The notes: a model not told the origin generated them from the letters alone. A DNA stretch of 11,756 nucleotides from Oscillibacter sp. (GCA_017380995.1 JAFOCY010000051.1:1-11756); one strand, 5' to 3'; numbered from the stretch's first letter, positions 1 through 7,223 are shown. Translations and numbers: made by a program.

Positions 1-24
1 CTTTAATTTAACTTTTGAAAGTGT

Positions 25-53
25 TTGACAAAAGCTATTAATTGTTATATAAT
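25..53 (+). promoter_or_regulatory. Consensus sigma-A promoter of tRNA-Arg
   Basis: A perfect -35 box TTGACA (25-30) and a perfect -10 box TATAAT (48-53) are separated by 17 bases. Transcription should begin near base 60, about 35 bases before the tRNA. Both boxes lie in AT-rich DNA unlike the surrounding genes. An exact consensus is typical of strong stable-RNA promoters read by the housekeeping sigma factor. Confidence 0.9.
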
Positions 54-94
54 CAATAGGCTTGAAAAATAAAGCAGTAAAAAACTTAACAAAT

Positions 95-171
95 GCGCCG
101 TTAGCTCAGCTGGATAGAGCGTCTGGCTACGGACCAGAAGGTCAGGAGTTCGAATCTCTTACGGCGTGCCA
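95..171 (+). tRNA. tRNA-Arg (anticodon ACG)
   Basis: A complete cloverleaf can be folded by eye. The 7-bp acceptor stem pairs 95-101 with 161-167, followed by U8-A9, a D-stem GCTC/GAGC, an anticodon stem TCTGG/CCAGA enclosing the loop CTACGGA, and a T-arm with TTCGAAT. The anticodon is ACG, so it charges arginine and should read CGU/CGC/CGA after A34 is deaminated to inosine by TadA. The CCA end is encoded (169-171). The first acceptor pair is G95 with T167, a G-U wobble, and the discriminator base is G168. The gene stands alone between its own promoter and terminator. Confidence 0.95.
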
Positions 172-210
172 AAAATCCCGAAGTCGAAAGACTTCGGGAT
201 TTTTGTTTTT
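171..210 (+). terminator. Intrinsic terminator of tRNA-Arg
   Basis: A perfect 15-bp inverted repeat (171-185 with 190-204) with a GAAA tetraloop is followed by a T-rich tract up to about 210. The left arm begins at the A of the encoded CCA end, so the hairpin is immediately downstream of the mature tRNA. It isolates the tRNA from the next promoter, which starts at base 213. Confidence 0.93.
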
Positions 211-212
211 CC

Positions 213-241
213 TTGACAGGGCATGGCCTTTCAATTAAAAT
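213..241 (+). promoter_or_regulatory. Promoter of the AbrB-glycosyltransferase cassette
   Basis: A -35 box TTGACA (213-218) lies 17 bases from a -10 box TAAAAT (236-241). The predicted start of transcription is near 248, giving a leader of about 38 bases before the ATG at 286. The promoter begins only a few bases after the T-tract of the tRNA terminator, so the cassette has its own transcription start. Confidence 0.82.
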
Positions 242-268
242 GGTATGAAAAGTAGGAAAAATCATACC
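242..268. promoter_or_regulatory. 7-bp inverted repeat at the transcription start, possible operator
   Basis: GGTATGA (242-248) and TCATACC (262-268) are a perfect inverted repeat with a 13-base AT-rich centre. The repeat begins right after the -10 box and covers the predicted start site, which is a common place for an operator that blocks initiation. The first gene downstream encodes an AbrB/SpoVT-fold DNA-binding protein, so autoregulation is a reasonable inference. It could instead be a weak leader hairpin. No binding is shown by the sequence alone. Confidence 0.45.
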
Positions 269-285
269 GCCAAGGGGGACTTACC

Positions 286-495
286 ATGAAATTTCCAAGT
301 GGGAAAACCGCCGCCACTGTTCGGGTAGGAGAGAAGGGCCAGATCGTCATTCCCAAAGCTGCCAGAGACCTTTTGAACATTCGGCCGGGGGATACCCTTT
401 TGGTCCTGGCGGACGAGGAAAAGGGCATTGCTATTGTGAAGGATGAGGTGATTTTCCGGCAGTTTGCGGATATCATGGGAGGGAATGGAACGTGA
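286..495 (+). CDS. AbrB/MazE/SpoVT-family DNA-binding protein (69 aa)
   Basis: The small protein consists almost entirely of one SpoVT/AbrB swapped-hairpin domain (about residues 9-53). The diagnostic core GEKGQIVIPKAAR (15-27) is followed by RPGD near residue 34 and a second strand pair ending in GIAIVKD. Such proteins bind DNA as dimers, either as transition-state type regulators or as MazE-like antitoxins. There is no toxin-like partner; the next gene is a glycosyltransferase. The start is supported by an AAGGGGG ribosome site (272-278) seven bases upstream. The stop TGA (493-495) overlaps the GTG start of the next gene, implying translational coupling. I infer that it regulates its own cassette, probably through the inverted repeat at 242-268. 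The family call is firm; the target is not known. Confidence 0.88.
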   Translation: MKFPSGKTAATVRVGEKGQIVIPKAARDLLNIRPGDTLLVLADEEKGIAIVKDEVIFRQFADIMGGNGT

Positions 496-1646
496 ATATC
501 ACCTTTTTTTCCATCCCTGCCTGGGGTCACACCAACCCTACTGTGGAGGTGGTTCGCCAGCTGACAACCAGAGGCCACGCTGTGCGCTATTATACGTTCA
601 AGCCTTTCCGGAGCGTTTTGGAAGAAGCGGGGGCGGAGGTCATCCTTTGTGACGAGTTTCTGCCGCCCCAGCCGGCGGATCTGGATGCACGCGTGGGAAA
701 GGATTTTGCCTGCCTTGTGGAGATGGTCACAGACAGCACCTTGGCTCTGGATGAAAAGGTTATGGCCGATATGACCGCATTCTATCCAGACGTCATCGTC
801 TCCGACTCGGTGTGCTTTTGGGGAAAGCTCTTCGCAAGAAAACTGGATATCCCTTATGTCTGCTCTACCACCTCGTTTGCTTTCAATCGGCACACCGCGC
901 CGATGATGAAGCCCAAAGGGCGGGAGCTACTCTATTCTGTTCTGGGCCTGCCTCGCATTGGCCGGTGCATGAAGCGACTGAAGGCAGGGGGCTACCAGGT
1001 GGAAAACTTCCTGGACCTCATTCAAAATGACAATGAGACAGATACCATCGTCTACACCTCTCGTACCTTCCAGCCTATGGCGGAGACCTTTTCTGAGCGG
1101 TATGCCTTTGTAGGACCGTCTTTGCGGGAACTGCCGCCAGAGAGGGAGGAAGCCAAGAAAAGGCCGCTGGTATATATCTCCCTGGGAACTGTGATGTTTG
1201 ACCAGCCCGACTTTTTCCGTGCCTGTTCCAAAGCTTTGGGAGATATGGATGTGGATGTGATCCTTTCTACCGGAAAAGAGGTGGGAGCGGCAGACCTGCC
1301 CGCCAACATCCAGGCGTTCCCCAGAGTGGACCAGCTGGAGGTGCTGCGCCGGGCAGATGTGTTTATCACCCATTGCGGCATGAACAGTGCCAATGAGGCC
1401 ATCTGGTTTGGTGTTCCCACGGTGCTCTATCCCCAGCAGAGCGAAGAAGGAGTCGTAGCCGCGCGGATGGAGGAGCTGGGGTTGGGCGTGCGTTTGAGCG
1501 GTCATAAGGGCATCCGTGCTGCTGTGGAAACGATTTTGCAGGATCCCGTTTACCGGGAGAATACCCGCCGCCTTTCGCAGGAGTTCCACCGCTGTGGAGG
1601 GGCCAAAGCCGCGGCGGAAAAAATTGAGCGCTGCGGCAGAAAATAA
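492..1646 (+). CDS. Macrolide-type GT1 family glycosyltransferase (384 aa)
   Basis: This is a GT-B fold glycosyltransferase of the UGT/macrolide glycosyltransferase (YjiC-like) group, which moves a sugar from a nucleotide donor onto a small hydrophobic acceptor. The N-terminal domain opens with FFSIPAWGHTNP, carrying the His (residue 13) that serves as catalytic base in this family. The C-terminal domain has YISLGT (228-233) and a donor-binding motif around THCGMNSANEAIWFG (293-307) followed by PQQSEE. The length is usual for the family. Translation starts at GTG 492, overlapping the regulator's stop as GTGA, with GGGAGGG (477-483) eight bases upstream. No signal peptide or membrane segment is seen, so it should be cytosolic. 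The acceptor cannot be read from sequence: drug or bile-type detoxification and glycolipid synthesis are both possible. Confidence 0.88.
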   Translation: MNITFFSIPAWGHTNPTVEVVRQLTTRGHAVRYYTFKPFRSVLEEAGAEVILCDEFLPPQPADLDARVGKDFACLVEMVTDSTLALDEKVMADMTAFYPDVIVSDSVCFWGKLFARKLDIPYVCSTTSFAFNRHTAPMMKPKGRELLYSVLGLPRIGRCMKRLKAGGYQVENFLDLIQNDNETDTIVYTSRTFQPMAETFSERYAFVGPSLRELPPEREEAKKRPLVYISLGTVMFDQPDFFRACSKALGDMDVDVILSTGKEVGAADLPANIQAFPRVDQLEVLRRADVFITHCGMNSANEAIWFGVPTVLYPQQSEEGVVAARMEELGLGVRLSGHKGIRAAVETILQDPVYRENTRRLSQEFHRCGGAKAAAEKIERCGRK

Positions 1647-1647
1647 G

Positions 1648-1690
1648 AAAAATCACCCTTGAAGTCGATCTTCAAGGGTGATTTTTTGTA
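1648..1690. terminator. Bidirectional intrinsic terminator between convergent genes
   Basis: A perfect 17-bp inverted repeat (1648-1664 with 1670-1686) encloses a five-base loop. The plus strand ends in a run of T and the minus strand also reads into a T-run because the left arm begins with A residues. It sits two bases after the glycosyltransferase stop and 17 bases from the end of asnA, so it probably ends transcription in both directions. Confidence 0.92.
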
Positions 1691-1703
1691 AAGCGAATAA
1701 CTT

Positions 1704-2711
1704 TTACAGCAAAGTGATGCCAGCCTTTTCGCAAATTTCATTTGTCTCGCTGTCCCAGAGGCTGGCCTGGACCTCGCCGATATGGCAGGTACCCAGCATC
1801 AGCATACAAAGACGGGACTGGCCGATACCGCCGCCCATGGTCAAAGGCAGCTCGCCGTTCAAGAGCATCTTGTGGAAGGGCAGCTCCCGGCGGTCGTTGC
1901 AGCCGGAAATGGTGAGCTGGCGGTCCAGCGCTTCCTCATCGACACGGATACCCATGGAGGAGATCTCAAAGCGGCGCTCCAGGACGGGGTTCCACATGAG
2001 GATGTCACCGTTGAGTTCCCAGTCATCATAGTCAGGGGCGCGGCCGTCATGCTTGATGCCGGACTTGAGGGTCTTGCCGATCTGCATCAGGAAGACGGTA
2101 TGGTGCTCCCGGCAGATAGCGTCCTCGCGCTCGTTGGGAGTCAGGTCAGGATAGAGGTCCTCCAGCTCCTGGGAGGTGATGAAAAACACCTCCCGCTCGA
2201 TCTTGCCCCGCAGGCTGGGGAAAGCCACGTTCAGGGCGTCGGAGGTCTCGCATACCGCACCCACGATGGCCCGAACACTGGACTTGAGATAGTTTACATT
2301 CCGGTCTTCCCGAGAGATGATTTTCTCCCAGTCCCACTGGTCCACATAGATAGAGTGGATATTGTCCACTTCCTCGTCGCGGCGGATAGCGTTCATATCG
2401 GTATAAAGGCCCTTGCCTTCGTGGAAGCCGTAGCGCTTGAGGGCAAGACGCTTCCACTTGGCCAGAGAATGGACCACTTCGCCGTTGAGGCCTACATCGG
2501 GGATATCGAACTTGACGGGGCGCTCTACGCCGTTGAGGTTATCATTCAGACCGGAATCATCCGCCACGAACAGGGGCGCGGAAACGCGGCGCAGGTTCAG
2601 GGCGTTGGAGAGGTTGGTCTGAAAGGAGTCCTTGATAAAAGCGATGGCCCGCTGAAGCTCGTAGTTGGGCAGGGGGGCGGTGTACCCTTCGGGAATATAC
2701 AGTTTGCTCAT
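1704..2711 (-). CDS. asnA: Aspartate-ammonia ligase AsnA (335 aa)
   Basis: AsnA makes asparagine from aspartate, ATP and free ammonia, forming an aspartyl-AMP intermediate in the cytosol. It has a class II aminoacyl-tRNA synthetase-like fold without tRNA binding. Hallmarks are HSLAKWKR (81-88), EGKGLYTDMNAIR (98-110), YVDQWDWE (122-129), RAPDYDDW (224-231), SSMGIRVD (251-258) and the motif 3 GGGIGQSR (293-300). These match what I recall of the E. coli enzyme along most of its length, and 335 aa against about 330 is normal. The ATG has a modest AAAGGA site ten bases upstream (complement of 2722-2727). It lies 40 bases downstream of the SpoIIM-family gene with no terminator between them, so co-transcription with gltX and that gene is plausible. 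Ammonia dependence suits an ammonia-rich anaerobic habitat. Confidence 0.97.
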   Translation of the reverse strand: MSKLYIPEGYTAPLPNYELQRAIAFIKDSFQTNLSNALNLRRVSAPLFVADDSGLNDNLNGVERPVKFDIPDVGLNGEVVHSLAKWKRLALKRYGFHEGKGLYTDMNAIRRDEEVDNIHSIYVDQWDWEKIISREDRNVNYLKSSVRAIVGAVCETSDALNVAFPSLRGKIEREVFFITSQELEDLYPDLTPNEREDAICREHHTVFLMQIGKTLKSGIKHDGRAPDYDDWELNGDILMWNPVLERRFEISSMGIRVDEEALDRQLTISGCNDRRELPFHKMLLNGELPLTMGGGIGQSRLCMLMLGTCHIGEVQASLWDSETNEICEKAGITLL

Positions 2712-2736
2712 GAAAAAACAGTCCTTTAAAATTGAG

Positions 2737-2752
2737 ATTTGCGTATTTGCGT
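2737..2752. repeat. Tandem 8-bp repeat ATTTGCGT x2
   Basis: ATTTGCGT occurs twice without a gap at 2737-2744 and 2745-2752, in the 40-base space between the SpoIIM-family gene and asnA and just touching the former's stop codon. No stem or T-tract accompanies it, so it is not a terminator. It may be chance or a small binding site. Confidence 0.4.
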
Positions 2753-3366
2753 CAGAGAAGTAAATTCAGCACCCAGGGAGTCACATAGGACTCCAGGGCG
2801 GCGGCTGCTGCCAACAGGGGAACGAGCAGCAGTAGATGGACCCGGGCCATCCAAACCATGCAGGCCCAGGGAGTCAGTGTGGTTTCGTCTTTGCGCAGGC
2901 GCCGCGTCACATTGTCACAGATCAAAAGACCCATGCCAAAAGAGAGGAACATTGCCGGAAACTCCACGATGCCGTGTGGAACAATGGCGGCAAAATAGAT
3001 CCATAGGGAGACGCCGTTTTGCACATACCATGCCAACGTGCTGCCCAGTACCATGGCGTTGACGCCAAGGGAAAAAGCGGAAAGACGGAAAAAGGGAAGA
3101 AAGCCGTAGAGCATGATGAAGCCGCAGGCGGAGATGTTGTTGGTGAGGAGAAAGAGGGGATCGATGCTGCCGTCTTCACCGACCGCTCCGCTAAGGGAAG
3201 ATTGCGTGATGGTGAGGAACTTTTCCTGCAGCTGCGGGAATAACATACTGAGGGCAAAGAAGATGACGACCAGGATGGAGAATGCAGCGGCACAGAGGCA
3301 GAAATAATGCTTCAGGCCATTGCGCCACAGTTCCCGCAGGGAAGTGTAGAGGTCCCGGAGGCTCAT
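2752..3366 (-). CDS. SpoIIM-family (stage II sporulation M-like) membrane protein (204 aa)
   Basis: This is an integral membrane protein of the SpoIIM/DUF95 family. Bacillus SpoIIM works with SpoIID and SpoIIP in peptidoglycan remodelling during forespore engulfment. Visible features are a first hydrophobic segment (about 20-43), the family-type FLLTNNISACGF (72-83) leading into further helices, the signature PHGIVEFPAMF (130-140) and a final hydrophobic stretch (about 174-192). The length fits the family. Its ATG overlaps the gltX stop as ATGA, so translation is coupled to gltX. Whether it is the true SpoIIM or one of the broader DUF95 paralogues found outside sporulation is not settled: location behind gltX is not a landmark I know for spoIIM. 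Family confidence is good, sporulation role is inference. Confidence 0.82.
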   Translation of the reverse strand: MSLRDLYTSLRELWRNGLKHYFCLCAAAFSILVVIFFALSMLFPQLQEKFLTITQSSLSGAVGEDGSIDPLFLLTNNISACGFIMLYGFLPFFRLSAFSLGVNAMVLGSTLAWYVQNGVSLWIYFAAIVPHGIVEFPAMFLSFGMGLLICDNVTRRLRKDETTLTPWACMVWMARVHLLLLVPLLAAAAALESYVTPWVLNLLL

Positions 3367-4856
3367 GCGTTCTGCAGCTTTTCGATGCCCTTCTTCAGGC
3401 GGCGCACAGTCTCCTCACGGCCTAGGATATGGCACACCTCCACGGCGCCGCCGGGAGTTACCAGCTTGCCGGCTGCGGCAATGCGCACAGGCCACATGAG
3501 GGTAGCATTCTTTACATTAAGACCCTCAGCCAGGCCCACCAGGGAGCCGTGAATGGTTTCCGCATTCCAGTCGGGGATCAGCTCCAGCATGGGGGTGACG
3601 GTCTGGAGCATTTCCAGAGAGATCTCGGAATTGGTCTTGGACTTCTTATTGGTGAAGAATTCCACGCTGTAATCGGGGAGTTCATCGAAGAAGTCCACCT
3701 TTTCGGGGATCTCGGTGAGCTTTTCGCAGCGGGCCTGCAGGAGGGCGGCCACCTTGGCAGCGTCGATAGCGGGATTCTTCACGCTCTGGCGGATATAGGG
3801 CTCAGCCACCTTGGCAAAATCTTCGGGAGCCATGGCGCGCAGGTAATTGGCGTTGAAGTAGTCCAGCTTCACGATATCGAAGATGGCGGGGGACTTGGAG
3901 ATACCCGCGATATCGAAGGCATCCACCAGCTCCTCCAGGGTAAAGAACTCCTTCTCGGCGATCTCGCCCTTGGGAGACCAGCCCAGGAGGGCCACATAGT
4001 TGAGGACGGCATTGGTGAGATAGCCCTTGGCGATGAGGTCCTCGTAAGAGGGATCGCCGTGGCGCTTGGACATCTTGTTGTGCTGGTCCCGCATAACGGG
4101 GGAGCAGTGGACATAGGTGGGGATATCCCAGCCGAAGGCCTCGTACAGCAGGTTATACTTGGGAGCGGAGGAGAGGTATTCGCTGCCGCGGACCACATGG
4201 GTGATGCCCATCAGGTGGTCATCCACCACGTTTGCAAAGTTGTAGGTGGGCAGGCCGTCCCGCTTGATGAGGACCTGGTCATCCAGGGTGGAGTTTTCCA
4301 CAGTGATATCGCCAAAGGACACATCGTGGAAGGTGGTGGTGCCCTCAGCGGGGATGCGCTGGCGAATGACGTAGGGCTTGCCGGCGGCCAAATTGGCGGC
4401 CACTTCCTCGGCGGTCAGGTCGCGGCAGGGATCGGCTTCCTTCACGAAATTGCCGGAATCCTCGTCAGACTCGGTCTTTTCGCAGAAGCAGTAGTAAGCG
4501 GCGCCCTTTTCCACCAGGAGCTCGGCGTATTTGCCGTACAGGCCGCGGCGCTCGGTCTGGATGTAGGGACCCACGGGACCGCCCACATCGGGGCCTTCGT
4601 CGTGGGTGAGGCCGCACTCGGCCATGGTCTTGTAGATCACGTCCACAGCGCCTTCCACCAGGCGGCCCTGGTCGGTATCCTCAATGCGGAGGATGAAAGT
4701 GCCGCCGGCGTGGCGGGCGATGAGCCAGGTGTACAGCGCGGTGCGCAGATTGCCCACGTGCATATAGCCGGTGGGAGAGGGGGCGAAACGGGTGCGGACC
4801 TTCCCCTTGGGGATACGGGCTTCCATTTCTTCAAAGAACTTCATATCCAGTGCCAT
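3363..4856 (-). CDS. gltX: Glutamyl-tRNA synthetase GltX (497 aa)
   Basis: This class I synthetase charges tRNA-Glu with glutamate. The N-terminal Rossmann domain begins RFAPSPTGYMHVGNLRTAL (23-41), with HVGN as the HIGH signature, then RIEDTD (57-62). The second ATP-binding signature is KMSKRHGDP (261-269). Between them CFC (123-125) and a later Cys at 144 resemble the zinc-ligand pattern of some GluRS enzymes. The helical anticodon-binding domain fills about 300-497. The ATG at 4856 has GGAGG seven bases upstream (complement of 4864-4868); a later ATG (residue 5) lacks a comparable site. It is the first gene of a minus-strand group with the SpoIIM-family gene and asnA. Many Firmicutes lack GlnRS and use a non-discriminating GluRS that also mischarges tRNA-Gln; I cannot decide that here. 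Confidence 0.97.
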   Translation of the reverse strand: MALDMKFFEEMEARIPKGKVRTRFAPSPTGYMHVGNLRTALYTWLIARHAGGTFILRIEDTDQGRLVEGAVDVIYKTMAECGLTHDEGPDVGGPVGPYIQTERRGLYGKYAELLVEKGAAYYCFCEKTESDEDSGNFVKEADPCRDLTAEEVAANLAAGKPYVIRQRIPAEGTTTFHDVSFGDITVENSTLDDQVLIKRDGLPTYNFANVVDDHLMGITHVVRGSEYLSSAPKYNLLYEAFGWDIPTYVHCSPVMRDQHNKMSKRHGDPSYEDLIAKGYLTNAVLNYVALLGWSPKGEIAEKEFFTLEELVDAFDIAGISKSPAIFDIVKLDYFNANYLRAMAPEDFAKVAEPYIRQSVKNPAIDAAKVAALLQARCEKLTEIPEKVDFFDELPDYSVEFFTNKKSKTNSEISLEMLQTVTPMLELIPDWNAETIHGSLVGLAEGLNVKNATLMWPVRIAAAGKLVTPGGAVEVCHILGREETVRRLKKGIEKLQNA

Positions 4857-4901
4857 GAAAGAACCTCCATGTCAATAAAATTGCGTAAAAATACAACATA
4901 C

Positions 4902-4930
4902 ATTATGGCGATTTGGATAGAAATTGTCAA
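4902..4930 (-). promoter_or_regulatory. Predicted promoter of gltX group
   Basis: On the minus strand TTGACA (complement of 4925-4930) is followed after 17 bases by CATAAT (complement of 4902-4907). Transcription would begin near 4895, leaving a leader of about 40 bases before the gltX ATG at 4856. The leader is too short for a T-box. Confidence 0.75.
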
Positions 4931-4986
4931 GGGGTTTCGCATCCCGGCTGTTTCTGCAAAAAGCGCAAACCTTTTCGCAAAACCGA

Positions 4987-5015
4987 TTGCACTTTCTTTT
5001 TCTTCGTGCTACAAT
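4987..5015 (+). promoter_or_regulatory. Predicted promoter of trpS operon
   Basis: TTGCAC (4987-4992) and TACAAT (5010-5015) are spaced by 17 bases. A second TATAAT lies at 5019-5024 but has only a weak -35 counterpart. Transcription would begin around 5022-5031, about 50 bases before the trpS ATG. The leader shows no T-box core or terminator hairpin, so tryptophan-dependent attenuation is not supported. The divergent region also holds TGCAAA at 4955 and CGCAAA at 4964 and 4976, of unknown meaning. Confidence 0.7.
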
Positions 5016-5079
5016 AAATATAATTTGCCGTATTGCGCCCTGTAAGGCGAAGCGGCTTCTATATAACGAGGTGCATACA

Positions 5080-6087
5080 ATGGAAACTACAGTGCAGAAG
5101 AAACGGATCCTCAGCGGCATCCAGCCCTCCGGCAACCTGACCCTGGGTTCTTACCTGGGCGCCATCAAGAACTGGGCTGCCCTGGCCGATGAGTACGATT
5201 GTTATTATATGATGGCGGATATGCATACCATCACCGTCCGTCAGGTCCCCGCCGACCTGCGCCGCAATACCCTGACCCAGCTGGCAGCTTACATTGCCAG
5301 CGGTCTGGACCCCGAGAAGAACGTCCTGTTTGTCCAGTCTCACGTCCCTGCCCATGCACAGCTTGGCTGGGTGCTGGACTGCTACACCATGTTTGGTGAG
5401 CTCAGCCGTATGACCCAGTTCAAGGATAAATCTGCCAAAAATGCGGACAATATCAACGCAGGCCTCTTTACCTATCCTGCCCTGATGGCCGGAGATATCC
5501 TCCTCTATCAGGCGGACCTGGTGCCCGTGGGCGGCGACCAGAAGCAGCACGTGGAGATCTGCCGCGACATCGCCAACCGTTTCAACGGCATCTACGGCGA
5601 GACCTTCAAGATCCCCGAGCCTTACATCCCCAAGGTGGGCGCCCGTGTGATGAGTCTGACTTCTCCCGAGAACAAGATGTCCAAGTCCGATAAGGACCCC
5701 AACGGCTGCGTCTATATGCTGGAAAAGCCCGAGGACATCATGCGCAAGTTCAAGAAGGCAGTCACCGACTCCGAGGCCTGTGTCCGCTATGATATTGCGA
5801 ATAAGCCCGGCGTTTCCAATCTGATGCAGATCTACGCTGTGTCCACCGGCAAGACCTTCGAGGAGATCGAAGCTGAGTTTGCCGGCCGGGGCTATGGCGA
5901 CTTCAAGAAGGCTGTGGGCGAGTCTGTTGTAGAGATGCTGCGCCCCATCCGGGAGGAGACTGAGCGGCTCCTGGCCGACAAGGCCTATCTGGAGACCATC
6001 TACCGCAGTGGCGCCGAGCGCGCCTCCCGCGTTGCGGACCGTACTGTCAGCAAGGTTTACAAGAAGGTCGGCTTCCTGGCTCGCTGA
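5080..6087 (+). CDS. trpS: Tryptophanyl-tRNA synthetase TrpS (335 aa)
   Basis: This class I synthetase charges tRNA-Trp. It opens with GIQPSGNLTLGSYLGAI (13-29), where GNLTLGSY is the HIGH-equivalent, followed by DMHTITV (47-53), YPALMAGDILLYQAD (132-146), VGGDQKQH (150-157) and the KMSKS loop (199-203). The length is usual for bacterial TrpS. An upstream in-frame ATG at 4924 is rejected because that extension covers the promoter; the ATG at 5080 has GAGGTG (5068-5073) six bases upstream and gives the expected N-terminus. It is the first gene of a tight plus-strand operon, with only 11 bases to the tagO-like gene. The combination of a tRNA synthetase with teichoic-acid-type precursor genes is not one I know as classical. 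Confidence 0.97.
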   Translation: METTVQKKRILSGIQPSGNLTLGSYLGAIKNWAALADEYDCYYMMADMHTITVRQVPADLRRNTLTQLAAYIASGLDPEKNVLFVQSHVPAHAQLGWVLDCYTMFGELSRMTQFKDKSAKNADNINAGLFTYPALMAGDILLYQADLVPVGGDQKQHVEICRDIANRFNGIYGETFKIPEPYIPKVGARVMSLTSPENKMSKSDKDPNGCVYMLEKPEDIMRKFKKAVTDSEACVRYDIANKPGVSNLMQIYAVSTGKTFEEIEAEFAGRGYGDFKKAVGESVVEMLRPIREETERLLADKAYLETIYRSGAERASRVADRTVSKVYKKVGFLAR

Positions 6088-6098
6088 GAGGATTGGCT

Positions 6099-7223
6099 AT
6101 GGTAGTTGAAACTAAGCTCTTTGGCTTTGTGATGCTGGCATTGCTGATGGCCCTGGTGGTGAGTTTCCTCACAAGTCCTCTGGTGAAGAACTTCGCCTAC
6201 AAGGTGGGAGCCATCGATGTGCCCAAGGACGCGCGGCGTATGCACAAGACGCCGACGCCCCGTCTGGGCGGCCTTGCCATTTTCCTTGGCTTTATGATCA
6301 GCGTGATTTTGTTTGTCCCTATTCGCGGTGACCGGGAGATGCAGAGTATCCTCATGGGCGCAGTGATCATTGTGGTGCTGGGCGTTGTGGATGACATCAT
6401 GGCCCTTCCCGCGATGCTCAAGTTCGTGGTGCAGATCGCAGCCGCCCTGATCCCGGCACTCAACGGCGTGGTAGTGGAAGCGGTCTCCAATCCCAATATC
6501 TTTTCTAATAATCCCTATTGGGTGCTGGATTGGCTGTCCGTTCCCGTAACGGTCCTTTGGATCGTGGCAGTTACCAATTCCGTGAATCTGATCGACGGTC
6601 TGGATGGCCTTGCCAACGGTGTTTCCACCATTTCTGCAACCACCGTTCTGGTCATCGCCCTCATTGCCTCTGAGGCACAGGTGGCTCTCGTCATGGCGGC
6701 GCTGGTGGGCGCCTGTGTGGGCTTTATGCCCTATAACCAGAACCCTGCCAAGATGTTCATGGGTGATACAGGATCTACCTTCCTGGGATTCATCCTTGCC
6801 ACCATGTCCATCCAGGGCCTGTTCAAATTTTACGCGGTGATTTCCTTCGTAGTGCCCTTCCTGATCCTGGGCCTTCCGATTTTTGATACGGCCTTTGCCT
6901 TTACCCGCCGCATCGCTCACGGCCAGAGCCCTATGCACGCTGACCGCAGCCATATCCACCACCGGTTGATCGATATGGGCCTGAATCAAAAGCAGGCCGT
7001 GGCAACGCTGTATGTCATCTCTGCCATCCTGGGCCTTTCCGCGGTGGTCCTCACCACCGGAGGCGAGGGCAAGGCGTTGATCCTCTTTGCTGCTCTTTGT
7101 ATTGTAGCGGTAGTGGCAGCCAAGGTGGTTTTCCCCAAGGAGATCACCGAGGAGCTGCAGGAGGGCTTTGAGCAGATGCTGGACCATACCCACAAGAAAG
7201 GCGGGGAAGAGAAAGATGGATAA
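6099..7223 (+). CDS. tagO: TagO/WecA-like polyprenyl-phosphate GlcNAc-1-phosphate transferase (374 aa)
   Basis: This multi-spanning enzyme moves GlcNAc-1-phosphate from UDP-GlcNAc to undecaprenyl phosphate, the first lipid-linked step of wall teichoic acid and related surface polymers. Family motifs are present: DARRMHKTPTPRLGG (44-58), the Asp pair VVDDI (96-100), NLIDGLDGLANG (163-174), KMFMGDTGS (218-226) and the WecA/TagO-specific HADRSHIHHRL (280-290), which distinguishes it from MraY. About ten to eleven hydrophobic segments run through the chain, followed by a charged cytoplasmic tail. I chose ATG 6099 because GAGAGGA (6086-6092) is six bases upstream; the TTG at 6093 would abut that site. 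It overlaps mnaA by eight bases. The symbol is by family analogy; the polymer made is not shown by this window. Confidence 0.92.
   Translation: MVVETKLFGFVMLALLMALVVSFLTSPLVKNFAYKVGAIDVPKDARRMHKTPTPRLGGLAIFLGFMISVILFVPIRGDREMQSILMGAVIIVVLGVVDDIMALPAMLKFVVQIAAALIPALNGVVVEAVSNPNIFSNNPYWVLDWLSVPVTVLWIVAVTNSVNLIDGLDGLANGVSTISATTVLVIALIASEAQVALVMAALVGACVGFMPYNQNPAKMFMGDTGSTFLGFILATMSIQGLFKFYAVISFVVPFLILGLPIFDTAFAFTRRIAHGQSPMHADRSHIHHRLIDMGLNQKQAVATLYVISAILGLSAVVLTTGGEGKALILFAALCIVAVVAAKVVFPKEITEELQEGFEQMLDHTHKKGGEEKDG

Noticed and set aside
286..1646. MazE-type antitoxin with toxin partner
   Set aside because: The partner is clearly a GT-B glycosyltransferase and no MazF or PIN-like small gene is adjacent.
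1648..1686. CRISPR-like or mobile-element repeat
   Set aside because: It is a single inverted repeat with T-runs between convergent genes, which is explained as a bidirectional terminator.
3429..5045. 538-codon open frame on the plus strand opposite gltX
   Set aside because: It mirrors gltX exactly, has a low-complexity Gly/His/Leu/Val-rich translation and no ribosome site; it arises from strong codon bias in gltX.
4857..5079. Possible T-box riboswitch before trpS or gltX
   Set aside because: No T-box core sequence, specifier stem or terminator hairpin is visible, and the predicted leaders are only about 40-60 bases.
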